A stretch of DNA of 23,718 nt from Planctomycetota bacterium (lineage in GTDB: Bacteria > Planctomycetota > PUPC01 > DSUN01), in the NCBI GenBank assembly GCA_035384565.1, contig DAOOIT010000080.1, forward strand, positions 1 to 23,718. Reading direction: 5' to 3'. Made by a program: the position numbers and the translations under genes. Shown here one piece after another: positions 1 to 8,824 of the stretch; position 1 is the first letter of the stretch, and each line of letters starts with the position of its first letter. A model generated the notes under the pieces. It did no database searches, was not told the origin of the DNA, and worked only from the letters and a program-made list of their open reading frames with translations.

Positions 1-957
1 ATCGCCTGCCGCGCCGACGATCCGCAGGCCGTCGAGCGACTCAAGCGGGTGAAGGGCCGCCCACCCGACAAGCCCTTCAGCCTCCACATCGGCCGCAAAG
101 AGGATATCGCGCGCTGCGTGCCCAACGTGCCCGCAGCGGCCAGGAAGCTGATGGACTGCTATTGGCCCGGCCCGCTCACCATCATCTTCCCAACCGGGGA
201 CGGCCAGGGGCTCGGCGTTCGCATGCCTTCGAACATCGTCGCCCTGGAGTTCCTGCGCCGGGCCGGCGTCCCGGTCATCGCCCCCAGCGCGAACCGCTCC
301 GGGGAGCCGCCGGCCACCGATGCCGAACAGGTCGCCCGCGCGCTGGGCGACGACCTCGACGTGATCCTCGACGGCGGCACGTGCACCTACGGGGAGGCCT
401 CCACCGTCGTCCGCATCACCGACGAGGGCTGGGAGGTACTCCGCCAGGGCTCGATCACCCCGGAACAGCTTCGCCGCACCCTGGGCAAGACCATCGTCTT
501 CGTGTGCACCGCCAACACCTGTCGCTCGCCCATGGCCGAGGCCCTGTGCAAGAAACTGCTCGCCGACAGCCTGCACTGTGCGATAGAAGACCTGCCGGAG
601 CGGGGCTACACGGTGCTGTCGGCGGGCACGGCGGGCTTCGACGACTGCCCCGCGAGCTACCAGGCCGTGGAGGCCATGAGCCGCCAGGGCCTCGACCTCT
701 CGGGGCACAGGTCGCGGCCCGTCACGCCGGGCCTGGTGGCGGACGCCGATGTGCTTTTCGTCATGGCGCGCCACCACGGCGACTCGATCCGCCGCATTCT
801 GCCTGAGGCCTCGGGCAAGATCCGTCTCCTGGATCGCAGCGGGGAGGAGGTGGAGGACCCGGTGGGCGGCTCGGTGGAGACCTTCGTGGCCTGCGCCGAA
901 CACATCGAGCGGTGCCTGCGGGCCGAGCTCCCCGACCTGTTGAGCCGGCGTCTCTGA
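1..957 (+). CDS. Sua5/YrdC threonylcarbamoyl-AMP synthase fused to low-molecular-weight phosphatase (5' partial)
   Basis: The frame is open from base 1, so the start lies outside the window. Counting residues from base 1, the N-terminal part is a Sua5/YciO/YrdC domain: KGRP at 18-21, then YWPGPLTIIF and an SAN-x-SG motif from residue 96. This family makes L-threonylcarbamoyl-AMP for the tRNA t6A modification in the cytoplasm. From about residue 165 an LMWPTP domain follows, with the P-loop CTANTCRS (catalytic Cys169, Arg175; CX5R) and a C-terminal DP motif whose Asp286 would be the general acid. The phosphatase could act on phosphotyrosine or, like YwlE, on phosphoarginine; the sequence does not decide. 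There is no stop or restart codon between the domains, so this is a true fusion in one frame. The first ~25-50 residues of Sua5 are missing only because of the window edge. Confidence 0.93.
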   Translation: MACRADDPQAVERLKRVKGRPPDKPFSLHIGRKEDIARCVPNVPAAARKLMDCYWPGPLTIIFPTGDGQGLGVRMPSNIVALEFLRRAGVPVIAPSANRSGEPPATDAEQVARALGDDLDVILDGGTCTYGEASTVVRITDEGWEVLRQGSITPEQLRRTLGKTIVFVCTANTCRSPMAEALCKKLLADSLHCAIEDLPERGYTVLSAGTAGFDDCPASYQAVEAMSRQGLDLSGHRSRPVTPGLVADADVLFVMARHHGDSIRRILPEASGKIRLLDRSGEEVEDPVGGSVETFVACAEHIERCLRAELPDLLSRRL

Positions 958-1037
958 GTCCGCCGCTCCCACCTGAATGCCGCTAGCGCCACGCCAGGGA
1001 ATCGTGTAGAATATGGAAAGGATGGCGGCTGAGGACA

Positions 1038-2228
1038 GTGGATGTGACGATCACGACAAGAGCCCTGGCGTGGCTGGCCGTGGGCGTCGCGGCCCTGGCG
1101 TCGGCGGCGCCTGCTTGTCAGGCCTGCTCGATTCCCGTGTTCCGCTACGCCCTCGAGCGCTGGCCGGCGGAACCCTACGAGGCCGTGGTGCTGCACCGCG
1201 GGCCGCTCGGGCCCGCCGAGCAGGCCGCTCTGGACGCGCTGCGCAAGACCACCGAGGGCAACGCGGCACTCACCAACCTCCAGGTGCGCACGGTAGACCT
1301 CGAGGGGCCCGACGGCAAGCAGTCCGAGCCGCTCCTCAAGGGCGGTGACGCGGGCGCCCTCCCCCGCCTGATCGTCCGTTACCCCGACAGCCTGCGCGTC
1401 GAGGAGCACGCCTGGGCGGGCGCGCTCACCACGGCCAACGTGCAGGCCCTGGTGGATTCCCCAACCCGGCGCGAGATCGTCCGGCGCCTGGCGGGGGGCG
1501 ACTGCGCGGTGTGGCTCCTCATCGAATCCGGCGACCGCGCGCAGGACGACGCGGCGGCCAGGCTGCTCCGCGAGCAACTCAGGAAGCTGGAAGGCGTGCT
1601 GGAACTGCCGCCGCAGACGGACGCCGAGGGTCCCGGCGACGAGCCGCCGCCGGAGCCGAAGGGCGAGGCCGAGGGCGGCGAGAGCGCGCTCCCGAAGCTC
1701 AAAGTCGCCTTCTCCTCCCTCCGCGTCTCGCAGACCGACCCCGCCGAGAAGCTGTTCCTGGACACGCTTCTGGGCCTCGACCCCGAGCTGCGCAAGGAAG
1801 GCAAGCCGATCGCCCTGGCCGTGTTCGGCCAGGGACGCGCCCTGCCGGCCCTCCTCGGCGACGGGATCAACGCCGAGAACATCACCGACGTGTGCGCCTT
1901 CGTGGTCGGCCCCTGCTCGTGCCAGGTGAAGGCGATGAACCCCGGGTGGGACGTGCTGATGACCGCCGACTGGTTCGGCGCGCTGGACGGGCAGATCGTC
2001 AAGGACCCCGAGCCGCCGGCCCTCACGGGCTCCGTGGCCGCGGCGCTGCCCAAGGCCGGGCCCGCCGACACATCCGCGGGCGCTGCCGCCAAAGCCGTCG
2101 TGGCGACGCCGACGGGCGGCCTGCTGCTTCGCAACATCCTCCTCGCCGCTGCGGCAGGCGTCGCGATCCTGGCCGCCGCCTCGTTCGCCGTCCTGCGCCG
2201 CGGCGGCGCGCCTCGGGAGCCGCGATGA
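1038..2228 (+). CDS. Exported protein with C-terminal membrane anchor, unknown function
   Basis: I do not recognise a named family. The protein has an N-terminal signal-like hydrophobic segment (about residues 8-25, ending in an alanine-rich stretch before CQAC), a soluble body of about 330 residues and a C-terminal transmembrane helix at about 362-385 followed by arginines. This predicts a periplasmic body anchored at the C-terminus. The body seems to hold two alpha/beta segments (about 35-190 and 225-325) joined by a Pro/Glu/Gly-rich linker; a CSC motif lies in the second. A thioredoxin-like fold is a guess. The start is GTG at 1038, but GTG 1044 has better spacing (9 nt) from GAGG at 1031-1034. 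Its stop overlaps the ATG of the FtsX-like permease (ATGA), which argues for a joint function with that transporter. Confidence 0.8.
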   Translation: MDVTITTRALAWLAVGVAALASAAPACQACSIPVFRYALERWPAEPYEAVVLHRGPLGPAEQAALDALRKTTEGNAALTNLQVRTVDLEGPDGKQSEPLLKGGDAGALPRLIVRYPDSLRVEEHAWAGALTTANVQALVDSPTRREIVRRLAGGDCAVWLLIESGDRAQDDAAARLLREQLRKLEGVLELPPQTDAEGPGDEPPPEPKGEAEGGESALPKLKVAFSSLRVSQTDPAEKLFLDTLLGLDPELRKEGKPIALAVFGQGRALPALLGDGINAENITDVCAFVVGPCSCQVKAMNPGWDVLMTADWFGALDGQIVKDPEPPALTGSVAAALPKAGPADTSAGAAAKAVVATPTGGLLLRNILLAAAAGVAILAAASFAVLRRGGAPREPR

Positions 2229-3523
2229 CTCTCCCACGCCTGATCCTCAAGGAACTGCTCTTCCGCAAGCTCAGCCTCGCCCTCGCGCTGCTCTCGGTGG
2301 CCGTGGCGGTGGGCTGCCTCGTCGCACAGTTCACTGCCCTGCGCGCCCACGACGCGCAGACCGACGAGATCATCCGCCTCAAGGAGGAGGCCACCAGGCA
2401 GGAGATGGCGCGCCTGGAGGACGACACGCGCAAGATCATGAAGAAGCTCGGCTTCAATGTGCTCATCCTGCCGAAGGACCAGAACCTGGACGACCTCTAC
2501 GCGAAGGACTACGCTTCGAAGTACATGCCCGAGGAGTACGCCACGCGCCTGGCCGAGGCGAAGCTCATCATGATCCAGCACCTCCTGCCCGGCCTGCGCC
2601 GCAAGATCGAGTGGCCCGAGCGCCAGGGGCGCGTGGTCATCCTCGTCGGGGTCCGAGGCCAGGTGCCCAAGCTGCACCGCGACCCCTCCGAGCTGATGTT
2701 TCAGCCCGTGCCGCCCCGCTCGATGGTCGTGGGCCACCAGATCCACAAGAGCCTGGGCCTGGCGGAAGGCGACCGCGTGACGCTGCTGGGCGGCGAGTTC
2801 ACGGTGGCCAAACTGCACGAGGAGCGGGGCGACAAGGACGACATCACCCTCTGGATCAACCTCGACGAGGCCCAGCGCCTGCTCCACCGCGCCGGCCTGA
2901 TCCCGCAGGAGCGGGTGATCAACGAGATTCTGGCGCTCAAGTGCGTGTGCGCCGGCGTGGGCATGGAGAAGGTACGGGCCGAGCTGGGGCGCATCCTGCC
3001 CGACACCCAGGCCGTCGAGCTCTCCACGCGCGCGCTCGCGCGCGCCGAGCAGCGCGCGGCCGCGGCGGAAGTCGCCCAGCGCGCCATCGAGGCCGAAAAG
3101 GCCAACCGCGCCCGCCTGCGGGCCGAGCGCGAACGCTTCGCGGCCTGGCTCGTGCCCCTGGTCGCCCTGGCCGCCACGGTGTGGATCGGCTTCCTCGCCC
3201 TCGCCAACGTGCGCGAGCGGCTGCCCGAGATCGGCATCCTGCGAGCCGTGGGGCTGAGGTCGGTGGACGTGTTCGCCCTCTTCCTGGGCAAAGCGGTGCT
3301 GATCGGGCTGGCGGGCGCCGTGGCCGGGTACTGCGCCGGGTTCGCCGCCGGAGCGGCCTGGAGCGAAGGCCCCGCCGCGCGCCAGGCCGTCCTGAAGCTC
3401 TTCGACGCCGGGCTGCTGGCCTCGGTGCTCGCCGGAGCCCCCGTGCTTTCGGCGCTGGCGAGCTGGGTGCCCGCCTTGCGGGCCGCCCAGCAGGACCCGG
3501 CCGTCGTCCTCAGAGACTCCTGA
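2225..3523 (+). CDS. MacB/FtsX-type ABC transporter permease
   Basis: This 432-residue protein has the MacB/LolC/FtsX layout: one N-terminal transmembrane helix (about 17-37), a large extracytoplasmic domain (about 38-305) and three C-terminal helices (about 307-327, 348-378, 395-415). The PEIGILRAVG motif after TM2, typical of FtsX-like permeases, is present, as is the terminal DPAVVLR. A charged, probably coiled-coil stretch lies just before TM2 (about 263-305). Such permeases work with a separate LolD/MacB-type ATPase in mechanotransmission or lipoprotein/peptide export rather than classical import. The ATG overlaps the stop of the upstream exported protein (ATGA). No ATPase gene is adjacent; the only LolD-type ATPase here is at 12148-12816. 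Substrate unknown. Confidence 0.9.
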   Translation: MTLPRLILKELLFRKLSLALALLSVAVAVGCLVAQFTALRAHDAQTDEIIRLKEEATRQEMARLEDDTRKIMKKLGFNVLILPKDQNLDDLYAKDYASKYMPEEYATRLAEAKLIMIQHLLPGLRRKIEWPERQGRVVILVGVRGQVPKLHRDPSELMFQPVPPRSMVVGHQIHKSLGLAEGDRVTLLGGEFTVAKLHEERGDKDDITLWINLDEAQRLLHRAGLIPQERVINEILALKCVCAGVGMEKVRAELGRILPDTQAVELSTRALARAEQRAAAAEVAQRAIEAEKANRARLRAERERFAAWLVPLVALAATVWIGFLALANVRERLPEIGILRAVGLRSVDVFALFLGKAVLIGLAGAVAGYCAGFAAGAAWSEGPAARQAVLKLFDAGLLASVLAGAPVLSALASWVPALRAAQQDPAVVLRDS

Positions 3524-3558
3524 TAGAACGGGCAGGGCGCATAGGACCCACAGGGCGT

Positions 3559-6500
3559 ATGGTTTCACGCAATGGCATGACCGCTAGAGGGGCGCCCGTC
3601 GTCCTGCCCATCCTCTCGTGGGTCTGGTGCGCGCTGATCGCACCCGCGTGGGGAGGCGACTGGCCTACGTGGCGCTACGATGCCCGCCGCAGCGCGGCGT
3701 CGCCCGAGGAGCTGCCGCGCGAGCTCTTCCTCCAATGGGTCAAGCAGCTCCCACCGCTGGAGCCCGCGTGGCCGGACCAGCCGCGCCTGCGCTTCGACGT
3801 GGCCTACGAGCCCGTGGTGGCTGGCGGCAGGCTCTTCTTCGGCTCCAGCGCCAACAACAGCGTCACGGCCCTCGATGCGGCCACGGGCGAGGAGAAGTGG
3901 CGCGTCTACCTGGACGCCCCCGTGCGCTTCGCCCCGGCGGCCTGGGAGGGCCGGCTGTTCGTCGCCTGCGACGATGGCGCCCTGCACTGCCTCGAGGGGG
4001 CGACGGGACGCCTCGTGTGGACATTCCGCGGCGCGCCCTCCGAGCGGCTGGTGCTGGGCAACGGCCGGCTGATCAACCTGTGGGCGGCCCGCGGCGCCCC
4101 GGTCGTGCACGAGGGGCGCGTCTACTTCGCCGCGGGCATCTGGCCCTTCGAGGGCGTCTTCCTCTATGCCCTGGACGCGCGGTCCGGCACCGTGGTGTGG
4201 GCGAACGACGGCTCGGGAGCCCAGTACACCACCCAGCCGCACTCGAGCCCCGCGTTCGGCGGCGTGGCGCCCCAGGGCTATCTGGCCGTGGCCGGCGACC
4301 GCCTGCTGGTGCCGTCGGGTCGAAGCGTGCCCGCATGCTTCGACCTTCACACGGGCAAGCTCCTGTACTTCCACCTGGCCGCCAACCAGAAGCTGGGCGG
4401 GTTCCTGGCCGCGGCAAACCGCGAGTTCTTCGCCAACGGCGGCGCGCTCTTCGCCCTCAAGGACGGGCGCACCGTGGCACAGGTGGGCCAGGCGCCCGTG
4501 GTCACCGACGACAGGGTGTTTGCCCTGGAGAGGAACGAGTTGTGTGCGTTCGACCTCCAGGGCAGCGGCCGCGAAGGCGACGACCCGACGCGGCGGTTCC
4601 GCCGCGGCAAGCCCTCGAAGTCCTGGACGCTGCGACTCAGGGGCCAGTTGCACATCAAAGCGGGCGGGCGGCTCTATGTCGGCGCGAGGAACCTGGTGCA
4701 GGCCGTCGAGGCCCCGTCGGCCGGAGGCAAGGCGCGGGTTTCCTGGCAGGCCGCCATCGCCGGCACGCCGGCCTCGATGGTGGCTGCCAACGGCCGGCTT
4801 TTCGTGGCCACGCTCGAAGGCCACCTCTACTGCTTCGGGCCGACCGCCACCGGCGTGGCCATGCCCGAGGGGAGCGAAGAGGTGCTGGTGCCCTCGAACG
4901 CGCCCTGGAAATGCCTGGATGGCGGCCGGGCGCCCGACCCCGCGTGGAAGACGCAGGGCTTCAACGATGGCGGCTGGAGGCTCGCCTCGCCGGCGCCGAG
5001 CAAGCCGCCGGAGCCGGAGGAGCGAGAGGCTCCCGCGCCCGCCCGCAGCAAACGCATCGCCAGCACCTATTTCCGGCACGTGTTTCACGTGGAGCCCGAA
5101 CGCCGGTATGCGGCCATCGAGCTGGAGGTCCGTGCCGCCGAAGGGGCCGTGGTGCATCTCAACGGCATCGAGGTCTGGCGCTGGCGCGTGCCCTCGGCCG
5201 CGGGGTATGGCACCCTGGTCTCGGACCGGGCCCCGGAGGGGATGCCCGAACGAGTGGAACTGGAGCCCAACGCCCTGGTGAGCGGGGCCAACGTCCTCGC
5301 CGTCGAGGTCGTCGGGCTCCATTCAAGCTCCGCCGCGCCGGGGTTCGAACTCGAGCTGTTCGCCACCCGGGCCGCGGAGACCAGGCCCCGGCCCACCGAG
5401 GCCGCGCCAGACTCGTGGGCGCAGCAGGCGAGCCGCATCCTCCAGGAGAGCGGCGCGCGCGAGGGCTACGGCCTGGTGCTCGGCCTTCGAACGGGGCGCC
5501 TGGCCGAGGAGCTGGTCCGCCAGTCGCACCTGAGCGTCATCGCGCTGGACCCCGACGCGGCCAAGGTGGAGGCCGTGCGCCGACGGCTCGACGCCGCGGG
5601 CCTGCTCGGCCCACGCCTCGCGGTGCGGCAGGGCGACCCCTTCGCCCTCGGCCTGCCCCCGTACTTCGCCAGCCTCGTAGCGTCGGAAGACATCGAGGCG
5701 GCCGGCTGGGAGGCGGGGCCGCGTTTCGCCGACAGGATGTTCCAAGCGCTGCGTCCTTACGGCGGCGCCGCCTGCCTGGCGCTCGGGGAAGCAGAGCACG
5801 GGGCCCTGGCCCGCTGGCTGGCGGAGACCGGCGTCGCGCAGGCCGCGCTCCGTCGTGCCAACGGCCTGAGCCTCGTGCGCCGCGAGGGCGCACTGCCGGG
5901 GGCCGCCAACTGGACCCACCAGTATGCCGACGCGGCCAATACCGTGGTGTCGCGGGACGACCGCGTGCGCCTGCCCCTGGGCATCCTGTGGTTCGGCGGC
6001 TCCTCGCACGAGAAAACCCTGCCGCGCCACGGCCACGGCCCGAGCCACCTGGTGGTGGACGGCCGGCTCTTCATCGAAGGCCCCGACGGCCTGCGGGCCA
6101 TGGACATCTATACGGGCCGCGTGCTCTGGGATGTCGTGCTGCCGGGCCTCGGTGAGGCGTTCGACAACACGGAGCACCAGCCGGGCGCCAACGCCCTGGG
6201 CAGCAACTACGTGGCCACCTCGGACAGCCTCTACGTGGCCTATGGCAAGACCTGCCTGCGCCTCGACCCCGCCACGGGCGCGCGACTGGCCGAGTTTGCC
6301 CTCCCGCGCCTCGACGAGCGCGACACCCTGCCCCGCTGGGCCTACCTGACCGTGTGGAACGACCTCCTCGTCGCCGGCACCTCGCCGACGGACTTCGACA
6401 GCGACCCGGAGTTTTCGCGGGACGAGCTCGCCCGCGTCAGCAAGACGGATGTCGGGGAGCTCTTGCGCTGGCTCGGCAGCCTGCGAGGCTTCACCTTGCC

Positions 6501-8166
6501 CCCCAAGCTCAAGGGCGAGCACGAGGCGGAGTTCCTCGCCAGAGCGCTCAATCTGCTGCTGAGCCACAAGGCTCTGGCCGACCTGTTGCCCGAGGCGCCC
6601 ACGAAGAAGGCGCTTTCCCTCGAGAACTCCATCGCCTCGCACCTGAGGAGCCGGGCCAAGGCCGGCGTGGCGGACCGGGAACTCAAGCGCCTCAACCGCC
6701 TGCTCCTCGAAGAACACGCCCCCGCCCTACCGCGGAAGCGGGTGCTCGCGGGCAAGCCCGACATCTACAGCGGCACCTCGAGCCAGTGGCTCGTGGCGAT
6801 GAACCGCCTGAGCGGCCAAGTGCTGTGGACGCTGCGCGCCCGCGACGGCTTCCTGCACAACAGCCTCGCGCTGGGGGGCGACAAGCTCTTCTGCATCGAC
6901 CGCCTGCCCGAGGGCATCGTGAAGTCGCGGCGCCTGCGTGGCGACGCCGACAAGCCGCAGTCACGCCTCCTCGCGCTGGAGGCCCGCACGGGCAAGCCGC
7001 TGTGGAGCACCACCGAGAACGTCTTCGGCACCTGGCTCGCCTACTCCGAGGAGCACGACGTGCTGCTCCAGGCCGGCCGCGCCTCGCGCGACATGCTGCC
7101 CGAGCCGTCGAAGCGAATGAGCGCCTACTCGGGCGACGACGGCACGCTGCTGTGGGACAAGCCGCACCGCCACGAGGGCCCCTGCATGCTTCACGGCGAC
7201 ACGATCATCACGCAGGACGCGGCCTACGATCTCCTGAGCGGCGAGCCCCGCACCCGCCGGCACCCGTTGACCGGCGAGGAGATTCCCTGGAAGTTCGCCC
7301 GCAACTACGGATGCGGCACCGCGATTGCCGGCCAGCACCTGCTCACCTTCCGCTCGGCGGCCGCCGGGTACTTCGACCTCGCGCGCGACGGCGGCACGGG
7401 CAACTTCGGGGGCTTCCGCTCCGGCTGCACCTCGAACCTGATCCCTGCCGGCGGCGTGCTCAGCGCCCCCGACTACACGCGCACCTGCACGTGCAGCTAC
7501 CAGAACCAGTGCTCGCTGGCCCTCGTCCACACCCCCGAGGTGGAGACGTGGACGTTCCAACACCTCAAACGCAGTGACGAGCCGGTCCGCCGGGTGGGCA
7601 TCAACCTGGGCGCGCCCGGCGACCGGCTGGCCGACAACGGCACCCTATGGCTCGATTTCCCAAGGGTGGGCGGCCCCTCGCCCCATGTGCCCGTGGCGTT
7701 CGAGCCCGAGGAGGTCGAGTGGTTCACGCACCACTCCTCGCGGGTGCAGGGCGACGGGCTCAAGTGGGTGGCCGCTTCGGGCGCTCGGGGGCTCCGAGCG
7801 CTGACGATCACTCTCGCGGGCCGCCTCACCAAGTGGCGGCGCGAGCACCCCACGCTCCTCAGCCGGTGGCTGGGCCGCGCCGGCGGCTCCAACTCGCCCC
7901 CCCACTGCTACACCGTGCGGCTGCACTTCGTGGAGCCGGGCGCCGCGCGGCCGGGCGACCGGGTGTTCTCCGTGTCGCTACAGGGCGAGACTGTGATCGA
8001 TGCCCTCGACATCGCCGCCGAAGCCGGCGGCCCCTGGCGGCCGCTGGTCCGGGAGTTCCGCAACGTCGAGGTCAGCGACGAGTTGCGCGTCGAGCTCACG
8101 CCGGCGCGCGCCGCCCCCCTGCCGGAGACGGTGCTCTGCGGCATTGAGCTGGTGGCGGAACCGTAG
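3559..8166 (+). CDS. Giant exported PQQ-like beta-propeller protein with methyltransferase-like and malectin-like domains
   Basis: The 1535-residue protein begins with a hydrophobic signal segment (about 14-32). Apparent domain order: PQQ/BamB-like propeller (about 34-435) with repeated blade ends such as VTALDAATGEEKW; a jelly-roll, carbohydrate-binding-like domain (about 443-605); a Rossmann methyltransferase-like domain (about 615-780) with a weak glycine motif LGLRTGRL, then VIALDPD; a second propeller (about 784-1335) interrupted by a charged helical insert (about 945-1064); a malectin-like C-terminus (about 1338-1535) with YTVRLHFVEP. A cysteine cluster CTCSYQNQC precedes it. Propeller and malectin parts suggest glycan or protein binding at the cell surface, but enzymatic activity is unproven. 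The start is ATG 3559 (weak AGGG just upstream); ATG 3577 is in frame. It follows the permease by 35 nt, so co-transcription is likely. Confidence 0.88.
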   Translation: MVSRNGMTARGAPVVLPILSWVWCALIAPAWGGDWPTWRYDARRSAASPEELPRELFLQWVKQLPPLEPAWPDQPRLRFDVAYEPVVAGGRLFFGSSANNSVTALDAATGEEKWRVYLDAPVRFAPAAWEGRLFVACDDGALHCLEGATGRLVWTFRGAPSERLVLGNGRLINLWAARGAPVVHEGRVYFAAGIWPFEGVFLYALDARSGTVVWANDGSGAQYTTQPHSSPAFGGVAPQGYLAVAGDRLLVPSGRSVPACFDLHTGKLLYFHLAANQKLGGFLAAANREFFANGGALFALKDGRTVAQVGQAPVVTDDRVFALERNELCAFDLQGSGREGDDPTRRFRRGKPSKSWTLRLRGQLHIKAGGRLYVGARNLVQAVEAPSAGGKARVSWQAAIAGTPASMVAANGRLFVATLEGHLYCFGPTATGVAMPEGSEEVLVPSNAPWKCLDGGRAPDPAWKTQGFNDGGWRLASPAPSKPPEPEEREAPAPARSKRIASTYFRHVFHVEPERRYAAIELEVRAAEGAVVHLNGIEVWRWRVPSAAGYGTLVSDRAPEGMPERVELEPNALVSGANVLAVEVVGLHSSSAAPGFELELFATRAAETRPRPTEAAPDSWAQQASRILQESGAREGYGLVLGLRTGRLAEELVRQSHLSVIALDPDAAKVEAVRRRLDAAGLLGPRLAVRQGDPFALGLPPYFASLVASEDIEAAGWEAGPRFADRMFQALRPYGGAACLALGEAEHGALARWLAETGVAQAALRRANGLSLVRREGALPGAANWTHQYADAANTVVSRDDRVRLPLGILWFGGSSHEKTLPRHGHGPSHLVVDGRLFIEGPDGLRAMDIYTGRVLWDVVLPGLGEAFDNTEHQPGANALGSNYVATSDSLYVAYGKTCLRLDPATGARLAEFALPRLDERDTLPRWAYLTVWNDLLVAGTSPTDFDSDPEFSRDELARVSKTDVGELLRWLGSLRGFTLPPKLKGEHEAEFLARALNLLLSHKALADLLPEAPTKKALSLENSIASHLRSRAKAGVADRELKRLNRLLLEEHAPALPRKRVLAGKPDIYSGTSSQWLVAMNRLSGQVLWTLRARDGFLHNSLALGGDKLFCIDRLPEGIVKSRRLRGDADKPQSRLLALEARTGKPLWSTTENVFGTWLAYSEEHDVLLQAGRASRDMLPEPSKRMSAYSGDDGTLLWDKPHRHEGPCMLHGDTIITQDAAYDLLSGEPRTRRHPLTGEEIPWKFARNYGCGTAIAGQHLLTFRSAAAGYFDLARDGGTGNFGGFRSGCTSNLIPAGGVLSAPDYTRTCTCSYQNQCSLALVHTPEVETWTFQHLKRSDEPVRRVGINLGAPGDRLADNGTLWLDFPRVGGPSPHVPVAFEPEEVEWFTHHSSRVQGDGLKWVAASGARGLRALTITLAGRLTKWRREHPTLLSRWLGRAGGSNSPPHCYTVRLHFVEPGAARPGDRVFSVSLQGETVIDALDIAAEAGGPWRPLVREFRNVEVSDELRVELTPARAAPLPETVLCGIELVAEP

Positions 8167-8176
8167 CCGGCAGTGG

Positions 8177-8182
8177 TATAAT
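8177..8182 (+). promoter_or_regulatory. Possible -10 hexamer (TATAAT) upstream of rpiB
   Basis: A perfect TATAAT lies 33 nt before the rpiB start, in the 49-nt gap after the PQQ gene. I see no convincing -35 at 16-18 nt upstream, so this is a tentative promoter. AT-rich hexamers are rare in this GC-rich sequence, which raises its weight. Confidence 0.35.
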
Positions 8183-8215
8183 GGCGGAGGCCGCCAGGAG
8201 CAAGGGAGACCGCCT

Positions 8216-8668
8216 GTGAGAGTGGCTGTGGGGTCGGATCACGCGGGGCGCCCGGCCAAGCTGCGCGCCATCGAGGCCCTCAAGGAACTCGGCTGCGAGG
8301 TGGACGACGTGGGCACCCACACCGACGCCTCGTGCGATTACCCCGACTATGCCGCGGAGGTGGCCCGCCGCGTGGCGGGTCGCCAGGCCGACCTGGGCGT
8401 GCTATGCTGCGGCACCGGGCTGGGCATGTCGATCACGGCCAACAAGGTGCCCGGCATCCGCGCGACCGTGTGTTGCAGCGATTTCATGGCCGAGATGGCC
8501 CGCCGCCACAACGACGCCAACATCCTGTGCCTGGGGAGTCGGGTGCTGGACGATCGGATGATCGGGGAGCTGGTCCGGCGGTTCGTGCGCACGCCGTTCG
8601 ACGGGGGCCGGCACACCCGCCGGCTCCGGAAGATCGCCGAGCTGGAGCGCACGCTGCCCCTGCCCTAG
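8216..8668 (+). CDS. rpiB: Ribose-5-phosphate isomerase B
   Basis: The 150-residue protein matches the usual RpiB length and carries the family hallmarks: N-terminal VAVGSDHAG, the active-site loop CCGTGLGMSITANK with the catalytic cysteine, and RRHNDANILCLGSR with the conserved histidine. RpiB interconverts ribose 5-phosphate and ribulose 5-phosphate in the non-oxidative pentose phosphate pathway (cytoplasm); some relatives act on allose or galactose 6-phosphate, but the motifs here fit RpiB. The start is GTG 8216, supported by AAGGGAG at 8202-8208 with a 7-nt spacer; the frame stays open further upstream but that part overlaps the PQQ gene. It is transcribed toward the lptA-like gene and separated from it by 182 bp holding a palindrome. 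Confidence 0.95.
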   Translation: MRVAVGSDHAGRPAKLRAIEALKELGCEVDDVGTHTDASCDYPDYAAEVARRVAGRQADLGVLCCGTGLGMSITANKVPGIRATVCCSDFMAEMARRHNDANILCLGSRVLDDRMIGELVRRFVRTPFDGGRHTRRLRKIAELERTLPLP

Positions 8669-8702
8669 TGTCTGTGCGGAAATCCACGCGGGCTGCGTTG
8701 CC

Positions 8703-8798
8703 GGCGCCAGCGGGGCGGATGCAAGGCGCTCCGACGCAGGCGATACTACGGAGCGCATCGCTGAGGAATCGCAACGCGGCAGACGCCCCGCTGACGCC
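8703..8798. repeat. Long imperfect palindrome between convergent genes
   Basis: Outer arms 8703-8717 (GGCGCCAGCGGGGCG) and 8784-8798 (CGCCCCGCTGACGCC) pair at 14 of 15 positions. Inner arms 8726-8733 (GCGCTCCG) and 8749-8756 (CGGAGCGC) pair perfectly around a 15-nt loop. The element lies between the rpiB and lptA-like stop codons. It could act as a bidirectional terminator or be a dispersed REP-like unit; there is no T-tract. Confidence 0.7.
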
Positions 8799-8824
8799 AC
8801 GGGGGCTCTTGCAGCGGCAAGGCG

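Noticed and set aside
1007..1012. TAGAAT as -10 for the exported-protein gene
   Set aside because: It lies 25 nt before the start, but no -35-like sequence is found at 16-18 nt upstream, and the match is only five of six; not listed as a feature.
1379..3568. Very long minus-strand open frame (729 codons) opposite the exported protein and permease genes
   Set aside because: Its product is low-complexity Arg/Gly/Ala/His/Gln-rich with no motif, while the plus strand has clear domains and coupled starts. Long antisense frames are expected in DNA this GC-rich. The same holds for the minus-strand frames at 657-2237, 3565-5322, 5323-6717, 15075-16358, 16622-18154, 19280-20920 and 22034-23680.
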